Shown here: positions 40,241 to 53,400 of the stretch, piece after piece
Layout: the number at the start of each line of letters is the position of its first letter
How positions within the stretch are numbered: the stretch's first letter is position 1
Source of the DNA: Heliocidaris tuberculata
Taxonomy: Eukaryota > Echinodermata > Echinoidea > Camarodonta > Echinometridae
NCBI GenBank assembly: GCA_025618425.1
Contig: CM046838.1
Location: forward strand, 15,119,629-15,183,628
DNA: 64,000 bases
Reading direction: 5' to 3'
Translations under genes and position numbers: made by a program
Notes under the pieces: model-generated
Database searches by the model: none
What the model was told of the DNA's origin: nothing
Seen by the model: only the letters and a program-made list of their open reading frames with translations

Positions 40241-41915
40241 GATCTGAATTAGATCTGCTTTGCCCTAATTGTCTTGTCAGGAATTATGTAAGTTACATGT
40301 TATTTTGGTCATTTAACAATAAGCAGTAACATCATGGTGGCTTCTCATATACATGTACATGTAGCACTCATGTTCATTTCTATTTGAGCAACTCCTCAAA
40401 CATGCATACTGATATGCAGGAGAATGTAGTGGAACAAAGTTTGCCATTTGCAAAAGTTTCTGTAGCATTTTGTTTTTTATACATGAATTATTAATGAATG
40501 ATAGATACAGTGTATATTTTTTACAATGCTGTGCAAGAAAAAAAAAACTACATGGAGTTTTGAATTACAGCAGACTTGATTTTGTGCAATCAGTAAGTGA
40601 ATATGATTTTTTTTTTTTCAAATATAGTTTAATTCTTCAATTTTGTTTGTTACATATTGAGTTGGTATTATCTTTTATGATGTATTATTTAGATTTTTAT
40701 ATGACATTGTTTTTAATGTCTATTTTCATTCATTAATTTATTGTTTCATTTTTGGGATTTGGGTGTTATGTAGTTTGCTTTTGGAAAAAAGATATTTTAA
40801 CAAAGGTTTTATTTTGCATAGCAATTTTTACAATGTATGCAGTGGGTAATCTGCTTCCATCTTCATTGTGCCCTTGTAGGTTCATACCAAACACACATGT
40901 TTCCAAACCATCACAGGCACCTCATAATCCTTTTGGAGTATTACCAATACCATACTCCACTTTTGTATGAGGATATTAGTGTTGATTTGTAGGTACTGTA
41001 CTGGATGTTGCTTACATTGGCAATCTGGAGCATTTATATCTTGTCTGAGGATTATTTTGTAGAAGACTTAAAAACTAGCTAGAATTTTTTATGAACTGCA
41101 ATCAGTTTTCATCTCAGCAAATGCAATATATTCTTTTCATGTACAGTGTACATAGTGTGATCCATGTACTGAAAGTTTGTAATGACCTTGCATGTATGAG
41201 GTCAGTAAAGGTCAGCAGGGGTCAGCAGATGGAAAACGAATACCAAATGGTAAATTTAGACCCTATCAGTTAACCCAGTGTTCCCATCTGGGTAGATCAA
41301 GCAGTCAAGCTAAAGGTAACTTTTATGTCAAAAGAAATTAACGGAAAGTTATTCTTCATTGTTTAGTACACAGTCAGCTGGTTGTTTGGACCTGAAAACT
41401 TACAAAAAAGGCTACTGATAATCACATGTACCCAGAAAACTTACATAAACAATAACATGTGGAACTACATGTAGATGTTATCTATAGTACAGTATGTGAC
41501 TTCCAGGTGGATTTCCTTGTCTCTTTTTGCTCTTTCACTATGAAACTTCAATAACTTTATTTGTAGCATTGAACATTTTATGTTCATATCTGTGAGGATT
41601 TCATTTTACTTCACTGCTAGAGCTCATGATTATCTTTGTTTTTAAATCATTATAAATACACCTAGCTTCATTTTTTAAAAAAATGAATAATTCTTTGTGT
41701 GGTAATGCTCCATATCCCCCCCCCCCCCTTCCTTCCTTATTTTGATTTTGTTAGAGGTGATACAAAGACCTTGCAATTAAGATCAAGTATAAACAAATAA
41801 TTATTCAGAATACTTAAAGTGTACCAATCACCTGCAAAAATAATTTGTGTGCAGCTAGAAAGTATAAAATCAAGCTCAAACAACTTTATCTGGCATTCTG
41901 TAGGTCAGCAGTTAA
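40241..41915 (+). other. probable 3' UTR and downstream non-coding DNA
   Basis: AT-rich, with no competing gene. Part of it must be the 3' UTR of the 36803 gene, but no single polyadenylation site stands out. Long T-rich frames here have no protein-like composition. Confidence 0.5.
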
Positions 41916-42334
41916 GTCCACCGCACACTACGATCGACAACAGTCCGATTTTGGAAACAAATCGCAATAGCATTAAATATAGACATTTTAACAAGTGAAA
42001 GCTACCTGATTCAGGTTCTGAACAGTGATATTAATACTCGACACAGGGATTTGGTGCGATGGCAGCCTTGTATCCGGAATAAGGGCCAAATCGGTTTCAA
42101 ATCATAGAAAATCGCAGGACTGCTCTGGTGCCAATACGATTCGGCGCCGATTTGGCCTTTCCTCCGACTAGAAGGCACGTAATAGACCGTAATTTTGATT
42201 ACTATCTATGTAACTATTCAGAACCTCAATCAAACATACATGTATTTTATGTGTTTAACTGTTTATATAGCTAATGTTATAACATTTTCTTCCAAAATCG
42301 GATCGTAGACCGATTGTATAGTGTGCGGTGGGCT
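41916..42334. mobile_element. TTAA-flanked MITE, CCACCGCACAC ends
   Basis: Left GTCCACCGCACACTACGATC and right ATAGTGTGCGGTGGGCT, with TTAA on both sides (41912-41915, 42335-42338). It is 419 bp without coding. A second copy, enlarged by a hAT element, lies at 59331-60459. Confidence 0.85.
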
Positions 42335-43851
42335 TTAAGGAATATGAAGGAAATAAAGGAACCAAACTCAGAGTTGGGTTCTGTGTGAGCCCTTATCTTG
42401 GCAAGCGCTTACGGGTGCGTCAAGAAGTCTACTCACAAGTTGTTTTTACACTTAAAGAGAGTGTAAATAAACTTGCAATATCTCTTTATAGAAGTAATAT
42501 TTGAAGCCAATATTTTGAATATATAGTATAACAACATGGAACCTCTAACAAGTAACATACAAAGTAAAGTATACATTTATTTGGGTCATTGGTACCCTTT
42601 GTTACTGAATGTATAATATACAAAGTTGAAGTACATTAAGGTTTTTTGTCCATGTACAGTGTTTAGTGTTACATTGCTTAAATTGACAGAAGATTAGAGA
42701 CACTTTAACTATGTTTATTACAGAATGTGTGACATAGACTTGTTGAATTCATTAACAATTCAGTGTAATTGTGCAGATTATTTTAACTGCATTTTTGTAA
42801 TGACGTTTTAATGGTTCCGTGACAACATCCCATCCTACATACAGTTTTACATTTTGCTGCTTACATGTAATGATAGGCATAAATGTACATTGTTTCAAAC
42901 TGACTTGAATATCCACATATAATATAAACAGGTACTGTGCTTTATCTAAAATTTAAGCCCTTCAAGTTGTCAGATTTGCAACATGTAAAGTGAAAATTCT
43001 GTTGATGCAACCATACTCAAATGAGGTACATGTACAGTACATTTACTGTACAGTACCATTTGAAGAGATGAAAGGAGTAGGTTTTCAGTTTTATTGACAA
43101 ATAATGGATTTCTCAAACATGCTCTTTCAAATCTGTAAAATTTTGCTCATACTGTACATGTATATTTCACATGAATGTTGCTGTTATATGTCCTCCTGTA
43201 TCTATGGTGAAAACTAGAAAATACTTAGCTGGCCAGTAGGTGTACAGCATCTGCCTTATCTTCAGTGGTGGTGGAATAGACATGTATGTGTAATTAAGAT
43301 GTACATGCATGCTGTAACTTTTTGGTGACAGCTGAATGCATGCATTGTAAATATGGCTGTGGGAAATATTTAGTTATGTCGAGTGTTGTGTATATAATTT
43401 TATACATAATTTAAGTGCAGCACACAAGGTTTAAGTCCAGTATTCAGAAGTGCAAATATCTGACATTTTTCACTTCACTTGTTAAAAAGATCATTGTTAC
43501 TAGTTGCTATACAAGAACTCCTTCCTTCCTTCTTTTTCTTTCTGTCTTGTTCTTTGACAATTTCCTTTATTTTTAATCACCTAATTTATCTTCATCTCAT
43601 TGTTTGTATTGAGTTAGTTGCAATTTTGTACATAACAATATTTTAGTATATTTTTTACTTATGATGTACTGTTAAGTGTTTTAAAAGTTCAATTGTTTAA
43701 GAATGTTCCCTATTTCGTTAGGATCTTATTGTTAATTTTTTTGTTACGTGTACATATTTCACTCTGTAATAAGCAAGATTTACTTATCATCTCAATTAAC
43801 ATGTGCAATGTGTTTCAGATTTATTTTGATCAACAATGATTGTTTTTGTCT
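42335..43851. other. non-coding, no gene seen
   Basis: AT-rich with frequent ACATGTA and TGTACAGT words and no supported gene or repeat boundary. Confidence 0.5.
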
Positions 43852-44270
43852 CACCCACCAAAGGTGGAGGCGAGACTAAGGGATCCAAAAAGCATCCTTC
43901 TCTTGTCAGTCACAAATGTTGAAGTTTACCTGCAAGACTCTCTTGTGACAAATAACTTGGCAACCGTTAATCCTACTGTGACCAAACTTGGGTCAGAGAT
44001 CCACCGTGAGGGACCTTTGCATTATTGTGCTGTGGAGGGTCGCATGCTAAGGTCAAAAGTCATTGGAGGTCACATTCACTTATGGTGTTGTTGATAGTCA
44101 CATGCTAAGTTAAAGGTCACTTGAGGTCATATATCTTATTAGGTTAAATGATAGTTCTTACCAATACCCACAAGACTCACTTATGACAAATGACTAGTAA
44201 CTTTGCATACATCATTCCAAGTGTGACAAAACTTGGGTCAGGGATGCTTTTTGGTGACATTCATGTTCAG
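43852..44270. repeat. diverged two-unit repeat with AGGTCA half sites
   Basis: Starts CACCCACCAAAGGTGG, similar to the start of the 35281 array. Then come two units of roughly 200 bp sharing CAAGACTC, GTGACAAAT and AAACTTGGGTCA. Scattered AGGTCA words occur in CATTGGAGGTCAC-type contexts. The open frame across the first unit is not supported. Confidence 0.6.
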
Positions 44271-47200
44271 TGTACTTTGGTCACAGGTGGGCAAGACACA
44301 ATCTGGCTATTGCCTTGTTTTTATATGTATATGTAGAAAATTTTCTAATAACATGGTGGTCCTTGTACAAGAAAAATATGACAAATTTATGTTTGTATAT
44401 TTCATATTAAGTGAAATTATGTTCAGAGTTGTTGCATTGGTTCAATCTAATTCAGTTGACCAGTGCTCTTTGATATAAAAGTTACATTTGTTGATGAAAA
44501 TTCATGTATCGTATACTAACAAGTGGGAGTCTTCCCCAAATACAATGCCAAAAACCTAATGAAATCACACAGAGGAAAACTCTTTTTTTTAATCTCCTCT
44601 ATCCTACCAGTGTTACCATGCAACTATTTAGAGAATACACTCTCTTATGTGGCTGGTAGACTTGCCCAAATAACTTATACTATTTTTTTTTTTTGGATTG
44701 CCTATAAGATCTGTGTATGCTTTGAAAGAAAATATCTAATTTTCATTCAGTTGTTAATATATGAAAGATATTTTCTATTAATTATGGGGTCTTTAATGCT
44801 GCAGATATATATTGTTGGAATATATTTTCAAGCTTTCTAGTGAAGAAAAACTTTCAAAATACTGGAATTACTTGTGGATAGAAATGCTGACAATATATCT
44901 TACTGGATTCAGAGATGATACTAGCTCAAACATTCATTCTTCTAATAATTAAAATAAAACAAGATTACTTGTGGTTTTTTACTACTTGGCTCTGATTAAG
45001 CCTGATGTACTACAGACCCTTATGTGGTGTTTACATTTCAGTTCTCCATTAGAGATGGATATTGGTGGGAAGCAGAATAATGCTCACAAAAGCAGTCCTA
45101 ATTTAGAACAGAGTTCGCAATCTTAATCTTACCCACTGATTATGTAAATTTAGTTTAATAAGAACTCATGCTAAAGGTCATACACTTTGATCCGAAACAA
45201 GAAAACAATAGGCTGTCTACTATGCTCTCCAGGTAACACTAGAGTGTTCAATAATACTACATGTAGGTAATGAACTTTGCCCCTCTGTCACTATTGTTGG
45301 GTAGTGTGCATGCAACTCAAAATAAGCTTGCAAATGGCATGATGGAAATTTTACTCAAAAAATGTATGTGTTCCCTGCACTGGTGACCTTTTGTATTTTT
45401 CCCCATGAGTGATAATAATGATTGGAAAGAAACATTTTTTAAAGTACTGTATAATATTGATGCAGGATGTGGATTTCTATTTTAATCAAGTTTAGCAATG
45501 AATTGACAATGATTATTGCAGATTTTTCTACCACTATTAGTAGTAAGGCAGACATTATTTCCCTTGATATCACAATGATTTAATGAGATAGCATTCTAAG
45601 GTGGATCTACTTTAATACAAAAGAGTTGATTTATGATATAATTATGTGTTTTTGTTTTGTAAGAAAATGAGAAAAGCCAACCCATGATATAAAAAAAACA
45701 TGCATTATGTTATTTTTTTATGTGATGGTTGAAACAATGTTACTTCAACAATATGTACACCATGAGACCTTTATCAAACTGTTTGGCCTTTGGGGACTGC
45801 CCCCTGCCCCTATCCCCTTCGTGGAAATGGACTGTGCAGAGGTCAGTTATGGTAGACGCAGTCTTTTTGATGTACTTGTTTGATATTACTTATCTAGGCA
45901 AGGAGTTAATTCATGACCATGCCATCACCAAAATGGTTGCTGGCTTGCTGCTAATAGATGTTCTTTTATAGCTTCCCTAAGAATGAAAGATATCTTGTAG
46001 TTATTATTATTATTTTTTTTTTTTTTTTTTTTTTTGGGGGGGAATACTTATGAGATACTTTGGTTGTCACAGCTCACGTACCAGGCGTTAATTTATTGTA
46101 GTCTTCACAAGCCATTCAGCAGTTTATTTCAGAATATAATTTTGTAGCATGTGAGCTGTATCAATTAATAAAAACAATTATGTACATGTACATTGAAAGA
46201 TGTATAATGGATTTTTCACTATTTTTATTTTTAAAATTACTATACAGTGTGAGTCAAAAAGGAAACATATAAATATGTATATTTATAATATACATATTCA
46301 AGTCAACATATCTTTAAAACTAAGTGAAATCACTGAAAGGTATTCTGATGGTTTGATAGTTGATAATGTGATCTTTAAATTGATAGGCTGCTCACAATAT
46401 GCAATCATGGATGACTGATCACTGGCTATATTTAAAAAGCATGTCAAAATCATCTTTGCCCAAGTTCGGGCTAAATGATGTTGTAGAGGTACTTTCATTA
46501 TCTGTGAATGCATTCAAATGGAATGGAGACCATTCAACCAACCTTGGGTTGACCATCCATTTTATTCTAAACTTAGGCAGAGTCAAATTTGACATGAATC
46601 ACATTATTGTTCAGCTGTCCATGGTCAGATTTTATTGATCAAGGTGACAAATTAAAGAAAATATGGTAGACTATCATGTGAATATCTGAATAAATTTATT
46701 GATCACAATATTTAGGGTTGAATCTGTTTCTTTTTTATTAACTCACACTGTATTTGGGTGTCAGTCATTTGCATGGGTTACCAATTTTGAGATACATGTA
46801 TCTGCTAAAACCAGGAGGCAAATAATCAAAGTTGAATTTGTAAAAGCTTAGTCACACCCAGGCTTAGGTCATATTGGATTTAGGCAAGGTAAGGTACATT
46901 TAATTATTATGTTTTAATATTTTTCATTACTATGTAATCACCTTTTGTATCATTATAAAGCTATGTTCCTAAAATTGAATGATTCATCAGACTTTGTGAT
47001 GGTCTTTAAAAGAACGCAAGGCCTCAAAGCTGATCTATTATGTAACCGAAAAATCTCCTTTTCATTTTTAGGGGAGAAGCATAAAGAAGGGATATAGTTT
47101 TAAATTGAAAAGTTTATTTTGTCCAGTCCCCTGTGCCCACAAATGGTTGACATTGCCTAGTTGATTTGTGGTCTTCAGAACCTTGAAATGTTTCTAATTG

Positions 47201-48114
47201 TTTCTGTACATTTATTGGTGTATTTTTTTAATGATTTTGAGGTCCAGCTGTTTCATAATATCACTTGTTATATAATCTGCATCAGTGGGCCAATATGGGG
47301 ATTAATAACAAACATGGGGAGAAGTTGGAATGGTTCTATGTACATGTATTAACATATTTTGTCATTCATACTGTATTAATGAGTTAAGGATTTTTTTGAG
47401 CCAGTAAAAGGGTCACAAATTTTTGATCATTAAATATGAAACAAAACCATAGATAAACTTGTGATACTTTTTGTGATGTTATTTGCAAATAAATTGCAAT
47501 GTTAAATGTTAAACACTGGCCTTCTCACCAAATTTGTTGAAGTGTGTAGTCAAGTTTTCTTCTGCTTGTTTTTATACTTGATCCTGAAGTATTCTGTTTT
47601 TCATGCATCCTTTGAAATTATTTTTATCATGTTCCTTCCTAATGTCTACCTCCTCATTTCACCTTTTTTTTTACCCCTTCCATCTCTTTTTCCTCCTATC
47701 TCTGTTTTCCCCTCCCCTCTCACACTTTTCCACTCCATCTTCCTATCTCTTTCTCTCACTCCATCTGATGTAAGATGCATGCTCCAGTGGCCATAGCTGA
47801 ATCCCCTTCTTTATTAAACCCTGTACTCAATATCATACATGTATATCCTTCAGGAAATCAAGCCCAGAGCAATCATGGATAACCTCAAACCTGTAATCCA
47901 TTCTCCTCCCCCCCCCCCCCCCCATACAAACATCAACACACAAAGATGTGTGTAATAACTGTCAGAGAATAAGCACTTTTTGCGTGATCAATTTTATTTT
48001 ATTTTTTTTAAATAAAATGATAGGCGATAGGTCTTACATGTACCAAAATCTTATCAAAACAAGCAAAATTGCTGGGCTTTGTATCCTCTATAAATCGGTT
48101 TTCATGTACATGTA
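44271..48114. other. non-coding, no gene seen
   Basis: AT-rich intergenic DNA. Homopolymer T runs lie at 44580, 44681 and 46012-46035. A TATTTATAATATACAT palindromic patch lies near 46278, and a pyrimidine-rich tract at 47660-47765. Open frames are short and rich in Phe/Leu/Ile. No gene found. Confidence 0.5.
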
Positions 48115-48290
48115 CAGTGGAAACTCACTATAACAAGGATCTTGGGACCATGAAAATCACCTTGTTATATCAAGAATTTCTTTATATCAGGGTAAAAAAA
48201 CAAAAGAATACAAAGACCTGGGACCAGAAAAGGACCTTGTTATATTAGGAATCTTGTTATATCTGAGCCCTTTATAATGAGTTTCCACTG
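48115..48290. mobile_element. pogo/Tigger-like MITE, copy 1
   Basis: Starts CAGTGGAAACTCACTATAAC and ends TTATAATGAGTTTCCACTG, flanked by TA. Inner copies of CTTGTTATAT are repeated in both orientations. It is 176 bp. The terminus type is known from pogo-like mariner elements. Confidence 0.88.
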
Positions 48291-49332
48291 TATATATCTG
48301 TTTCATTACCAATCTACAGTCAACAAATCTCACATATTCTTGTTTATTTACTTTATTTCATTTCCATATGAATATCAAATATAAACAAAACCTGCCTGCA
48401 GAATCTATGTCAATTTGACGATCATACTAAAAATCATTATGTTCATGTCAATTTCTTTTCAGATGGTATCAAATTGTTATAGGCATATACAATGTACTAT
48501 CATTTCAACCACATTCCCATGGAAAAGATTTTCCTATTAGCTGAATCATACATTATCAAATTGTTTATGGTAATGCTTACAGTAAATCAGAATGTGAATG
48601 TAAAAGTCTGTTATGCTTTTAGAAAAGGAAGCACTGTTGAGTGTTAATACATGTATCAATAAGTTCTGAATTTATTTATTTTGTATTTATTTAACAAAAG
48701 TACACAAATGTGAGAGTTTCTCCTTAGTTAAACATTGCACTTTATAGCCATGTAATGAAACATTTGAATTATAACATAAATGTTAGAAATAATGGCCAAA
48801 ATTAAAATGCTTGCAAAATCAGACATCTGAAGACCATTTTTTAACTCTACTGACTTTGGTTGACCAATGGAACCAGTGGCCTGCTTTTGGCACACAGACA
48901 GTGTTCATGTACATGTATAATACACTCCAAACAACATGGCAGTCCAGGGTTTAGATCCATGGCAAATAAAAGGTTAAAACAACTGCTCCAGCCTCCATAC
49001 ATGTAGAGTTAAGAGAGACACTTGTTGATACCCTTCCAGTTGATACTATCAATGTTTTACAAACTTCATGTAATGATACCTGCATCGGGATCAATCTTAA
49101 ATTAATGCACAATTCACATGCAAATATCAATCAGTACTTTAACTCAAATTACAAATTATCATGAAAAAATACAGAAAGTGTGACTGGCTGCAATACCATA
49201 ACCTGTGACTTGCACAGGCCATTTAAATTTTCATAAAGCTGCAAATCAGAATGGCAACAGCTATAGTGTAAAACATATATAATACATGTATGAAGAGAAA
49301 TTCAAAATTTGATTTTCTGGTTTTCAAGTTAA
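48291..49332. other. non-coding, no gene seen
   Basis: AT-rich spacer between the pogo-like MITE and family G. Nothing supported. Confidence 0.5.
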
Positions 49333-49834
49333 AGGTCATGTAAAGTTTTGGTAAGCCCTCAAAAACTGTTCGTCAGATTTCTTCAATTTTTGTTGATAAA
49401 TAGCAAGATACTAGCAATACTAAGACACTCTGAAGATTTCGCCTCCTAAAGTTTAATATTAAACAAATAAGAGGCAAAAACTAATTTATGTGCCGGGACA
49501 GGCACGTAAAATCCCAACAAAGGCAGCATGTGCTATACGCTGTACACACACGTGTAAAACCAATGATGAGTGGCTACACACAGTGCACACAAGCTGTCTC
49601 TATGCGAAGCCCTAAGATTGCTGTACGGGGAGCCGTCGGGGTGGAAGGGTCCTAGCATAATGGCCGTGATCAAGCATTCCTTACAGATATTTACACTGAA
49701 ATTCACCAGAAATCATAGATGGAATACCAAATGGTCTCTTACAGACATCTTTTGATACAAGGAGAACAACATGAGACTATATTTAGCATGTTTCTTTCCA
49801 ATTTCCTTTTTGCTACCAATACTGTACATGAGCT
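49333..49834. mobile_element. family G MITE, complete copy
   Basis: Starts AGGTCATGTAAAG and ends CTGTACATGAGCT with TTAA on both sides (49329-49332, 49835-49838). The ends are weakly inverted (AGGTCATGTA and TACATGAGCT). It is 502 bp and non-coding. A second complete copy lies inverted at 60464-60963, a partial one at 34735-35213. Confidence 0.85.
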
Positions 49835-50288
49835 TTAACCTCCACTCTTTTTGATCATGCTTTCTTTACTTCACAGCTCTCAACCCTGTATGTCATGTGG
49901 TATCAAAACAAATCTGTTTGAAGGCTAACACTGAGTTCCGGCATTGGAACTGGCTGAAAAATTGTGTGAATTGTTTATGAAAGATCAGTTTGTACCGACA
50001 ATATTAATTAAATTAATGAAGTTTGTCTTTCAAGTATATACCATATTCTAAAAATAAACCATAGCAGATTTTTCATTGATACCTGTACATGTATTATTCT
50101 TCATTACTAGACTCCCCTGTTCTGCTATACTACAGTGAGATATTTTTCATTGAGTCAATGAAAATGGACAAAGATAACAGATAAATAAGTAAAGAAAGGG
50201 GCCACAAAGAGACCAAGTAGGACTGTACGTATTCTCTTCAAAATAGACTCAAATAACAGACTTTTCATGTACATTATTTTTAATTATA

Positions 50289-50459
50289 CTAAACTACCCT
50301 GTCCAGATATACTGCCTTAGGATACTTTTCCTTGAGTGAAGGCCATTGAACTATAAGATGATCAGCAAAGTAGTACATGATGAGGCCAGAGAGCGACAAA
50401 TGCTGGATTCTACAGATACTCTCTACATAGACTTGAACAACAGGCTTCACACCAAGGAA
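50289..50459 (-). CDS. ALG14: ALG14 exon 5 (terminal)
   Basis: Acceptor TTCATTCAACAG; encodes FLGVKPVVQVYVESICR through YLDRVV and a TAG stop at 50291-50289. Confidence 0.93.
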   Translation of the reverse strand, partial: FLGVKPVVQVYVESICRIQHLSLSGLIMYYFADHLIVQWPSLKEKYPKAVYLDRVV

Positions 50460-53400
50460 CTGTTGAATGAAAATCAAAATCAAAATCAAAATAGAAATGA
50501 CTGCAGATGATTGAACAGTGATACATGTTGTTACTTCATACCTTCTCATTGCCATAAAAAACAAAAATATTTCATGCAAATAATTAATTAGCTTGTTCCC
50601 TACAGCATAAAGGGCTATAAAAAGGAAATAAAGAATCTGCAAGAAAGCTATGAATTTTCTAGAAGATAACTCAATACTGATTTTACTCTTTCAATTGGCA
50701 GCATAAAGATGTGATATGAAAGGTTATTCCCATAAATAAAGTACACTACAAAAAATTAATGGGGCAAATTCTCAATCCCCCTACCCTAAGAATTGCCATG
50801 ACTGGGGGCGCCCTTCAAGCTTTCATGTGACCTTTTGCTCGTTTGGCCACCATTCAGGGCTGTGTCTGATTTGAAGCCCTGTTTTCTTGTGTCCAGCTGT
50901 GCCTTAAGTTTTCCAGGGGGTTTCAAAGTTTTTTACATTTTGTTGTTGTTGTAATTGCATTTCTAATCACTTTCTCTGGCACAATTCAAAATCTCTTGAG
51001 AAATCAGACCATGTCTTTACAAGCTTATATATTCAAGGCAAGTCTTATATATTAATATTTTTTAATACTGTTAATGTAGGAGGTGATTGTAAGGGTATTA
51101 TACTTATAATTGGATTATGTATATTACACTCTCAACATTTAATTTGTGAGGCATTCAGGACTTTATCAAAAGGAGGAAAAATTTTCATTATTTACCTTCA
51201 ATTGATGGTAACATAATTTTTCTTCAGGGAAAAACATTCATCACCCAACAATGAAATATTGTGGAAAAAACAGTGGGGTGAGCATGCTTGGTTTAGTAAT
51301 TATTCATCGAATAGTAGAGGTGTTGCCATTTTAAGAATGCGCCCCAGATAATGGTATTTCATTCTGGAAAGAGGTTTTTATGATTACTGACATTGTGGAC
51401 AGGGAAAAGATCCATTTGATGAACTTTAAATGTATTACTGATACTCTTTCATTTTATTTTAAGAGCTTTCACAATGCAATTGCTTTAAACAAGTTTTTGT
51501 TCAGAATTAAAAAGAAAGACTCTCCAAAAAGAATTTTCTGTAATCAATTCAGGGTTGGGCGGTAAATACCGGTGGCGGTAATTACCGGCGGTAAATACCG
51601 GTAAATACCGTCCGGTAAATATGATGGGCGTCCGGTAAATATGTAAAAAACGGGAAATATGATTTTAATTCTTTATTTATTAATAATTTTGTTTTTAGCC
51701 TCAACAACTGAAAATATTGTTCTGAAATAATTAGCAGCACAACACTCATAGCAGAAACACACAAACAAATTTATTAAATCCACACTGCATACATGTACAC
51801 ACCCAAACACACATACATGTACAACACACATACACAAACTCAAATTCATTTCTCCAGGGGTTAAACTTTTTACATGTATCTCATTACAATATGATTTTTG
51901 TTTTCAATTGTGAAGAAAGCTCAGAATATGAATTATATTATACATACAGTGCATGCTCTTGAGTTGAATATACCGTAATATGTGAATCAATAGCTTTAGA
52001 ATTTCTAAGTGCATTTTATATTCTTTATCTACGGATGCACATTTTACGGTATAATTTGACGAAAATGATCATGTACTATGCATTATAGAAAATGGGAAAC
52101 TGCTTGTGGGATCGGAACGCACGAAACTCTACATTGCAACATTCATTGATAAAGTGCAAAGAACTCCGTATTATCGATTAATTTGTATCGTTATTGATCT
52201 CTGTCTATGGGAGTTTGTACACAAAATATACACACACAAAATCACACACACACACACACCCACACACACAAATAGAACACACCAGAGCGGGAAATATAAC
52301 ACGTTATATTGCACGGTCGTGACATATAACGAATTACGCACTGGCAAGACCCACATCTTACCAATCAGAAACCTTGTTTCATACAACCCATCTTATATTC
52401 TCCTGTATGTAATTGGTTTTTGTAACAATAGTGTATCAATGATTTTGTATACATGTGTACTAGTGATTGCTGGTTTTGAACTTTTGATAAAATGTTTACA
52501 GAAAAAAAAAAAAAGAATCCTTTTATAGCCAAAATAACAGACATAGACAAACACACCAACAAACACACGCACACACACACCCACACACACAAATAGTACA
52601 CACCAGAGCAACCATACTCACCACCATTGTTATTATGTTCAAAATTGGACAATCCCTATGAACAAGTGAGTGGAAAAATATATTTCCCGGTATTTCCCGG
52701 TAAAAAGCGGTAAATACCAGTAAAAAGCGGTAAATACCGGTAAATACCGCTTATTTCCCGGCATCCGGGAAATAAGCCTCCAAAGCGGGAAATATGCCAA
52801 CCCTGAATCAATTTCCTGAAACAACATTCCATATTGCCCCAAAATCAAACCAATTTGGGATAAACTTATAAGAATTATCAATCAAAAAGAGAATAGAAAT
52901 TTGACTATTTCCCAATTTCAAAAGCTTTTTGGGGATTAAAGATGATAAATTTTTAACATATGATTTTTGGTGCATAAATATATTACCTTTATATCTGCAG
53001 ATTCAGATGAATCTCCCCAAATTTAGATGGTTTCAACGCACTCATAAAGTCCAACAAAGATTTAGAGTATAGAATAGCGAAGAATAAGGGTAGACTTCCT
53101 CTTCACTTTCAAAAATGGAGATTAGACTTCGATTAATGTACATATTGTTTATATCTTTTTTCATTGTAATTGTGCCTTTATTTTGATCAATAAAAATTTT
53201 AATTAAAAAAAAAAAAGAATTGCCATGACTCCCCAAATTCCCCTTTTATCTTGGTTCTGAGGTCTATTGATTTTCATTTGATTTACTCACCCTCATTACA
53301 AATGCAGCAGCACAAAGTGGTATACACGTTCCAGGGCCATTCACAAGAAGCTAATTTTAAAATATAAAGCAATTACAAGTGATTCTGTCATTCCATGATA

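Noticed and set aside
47506..47796. Frame over a pyrimidine tract
   Set aside because: Phe/Leu/Pro/Ser composition reflects the CTTT tract; no domain and no splice context.
49570..49755. Short + strand frame near 49.6 kb
   Set aside because: Lies entirely in a family G MITE and is not conserved in its other copies.
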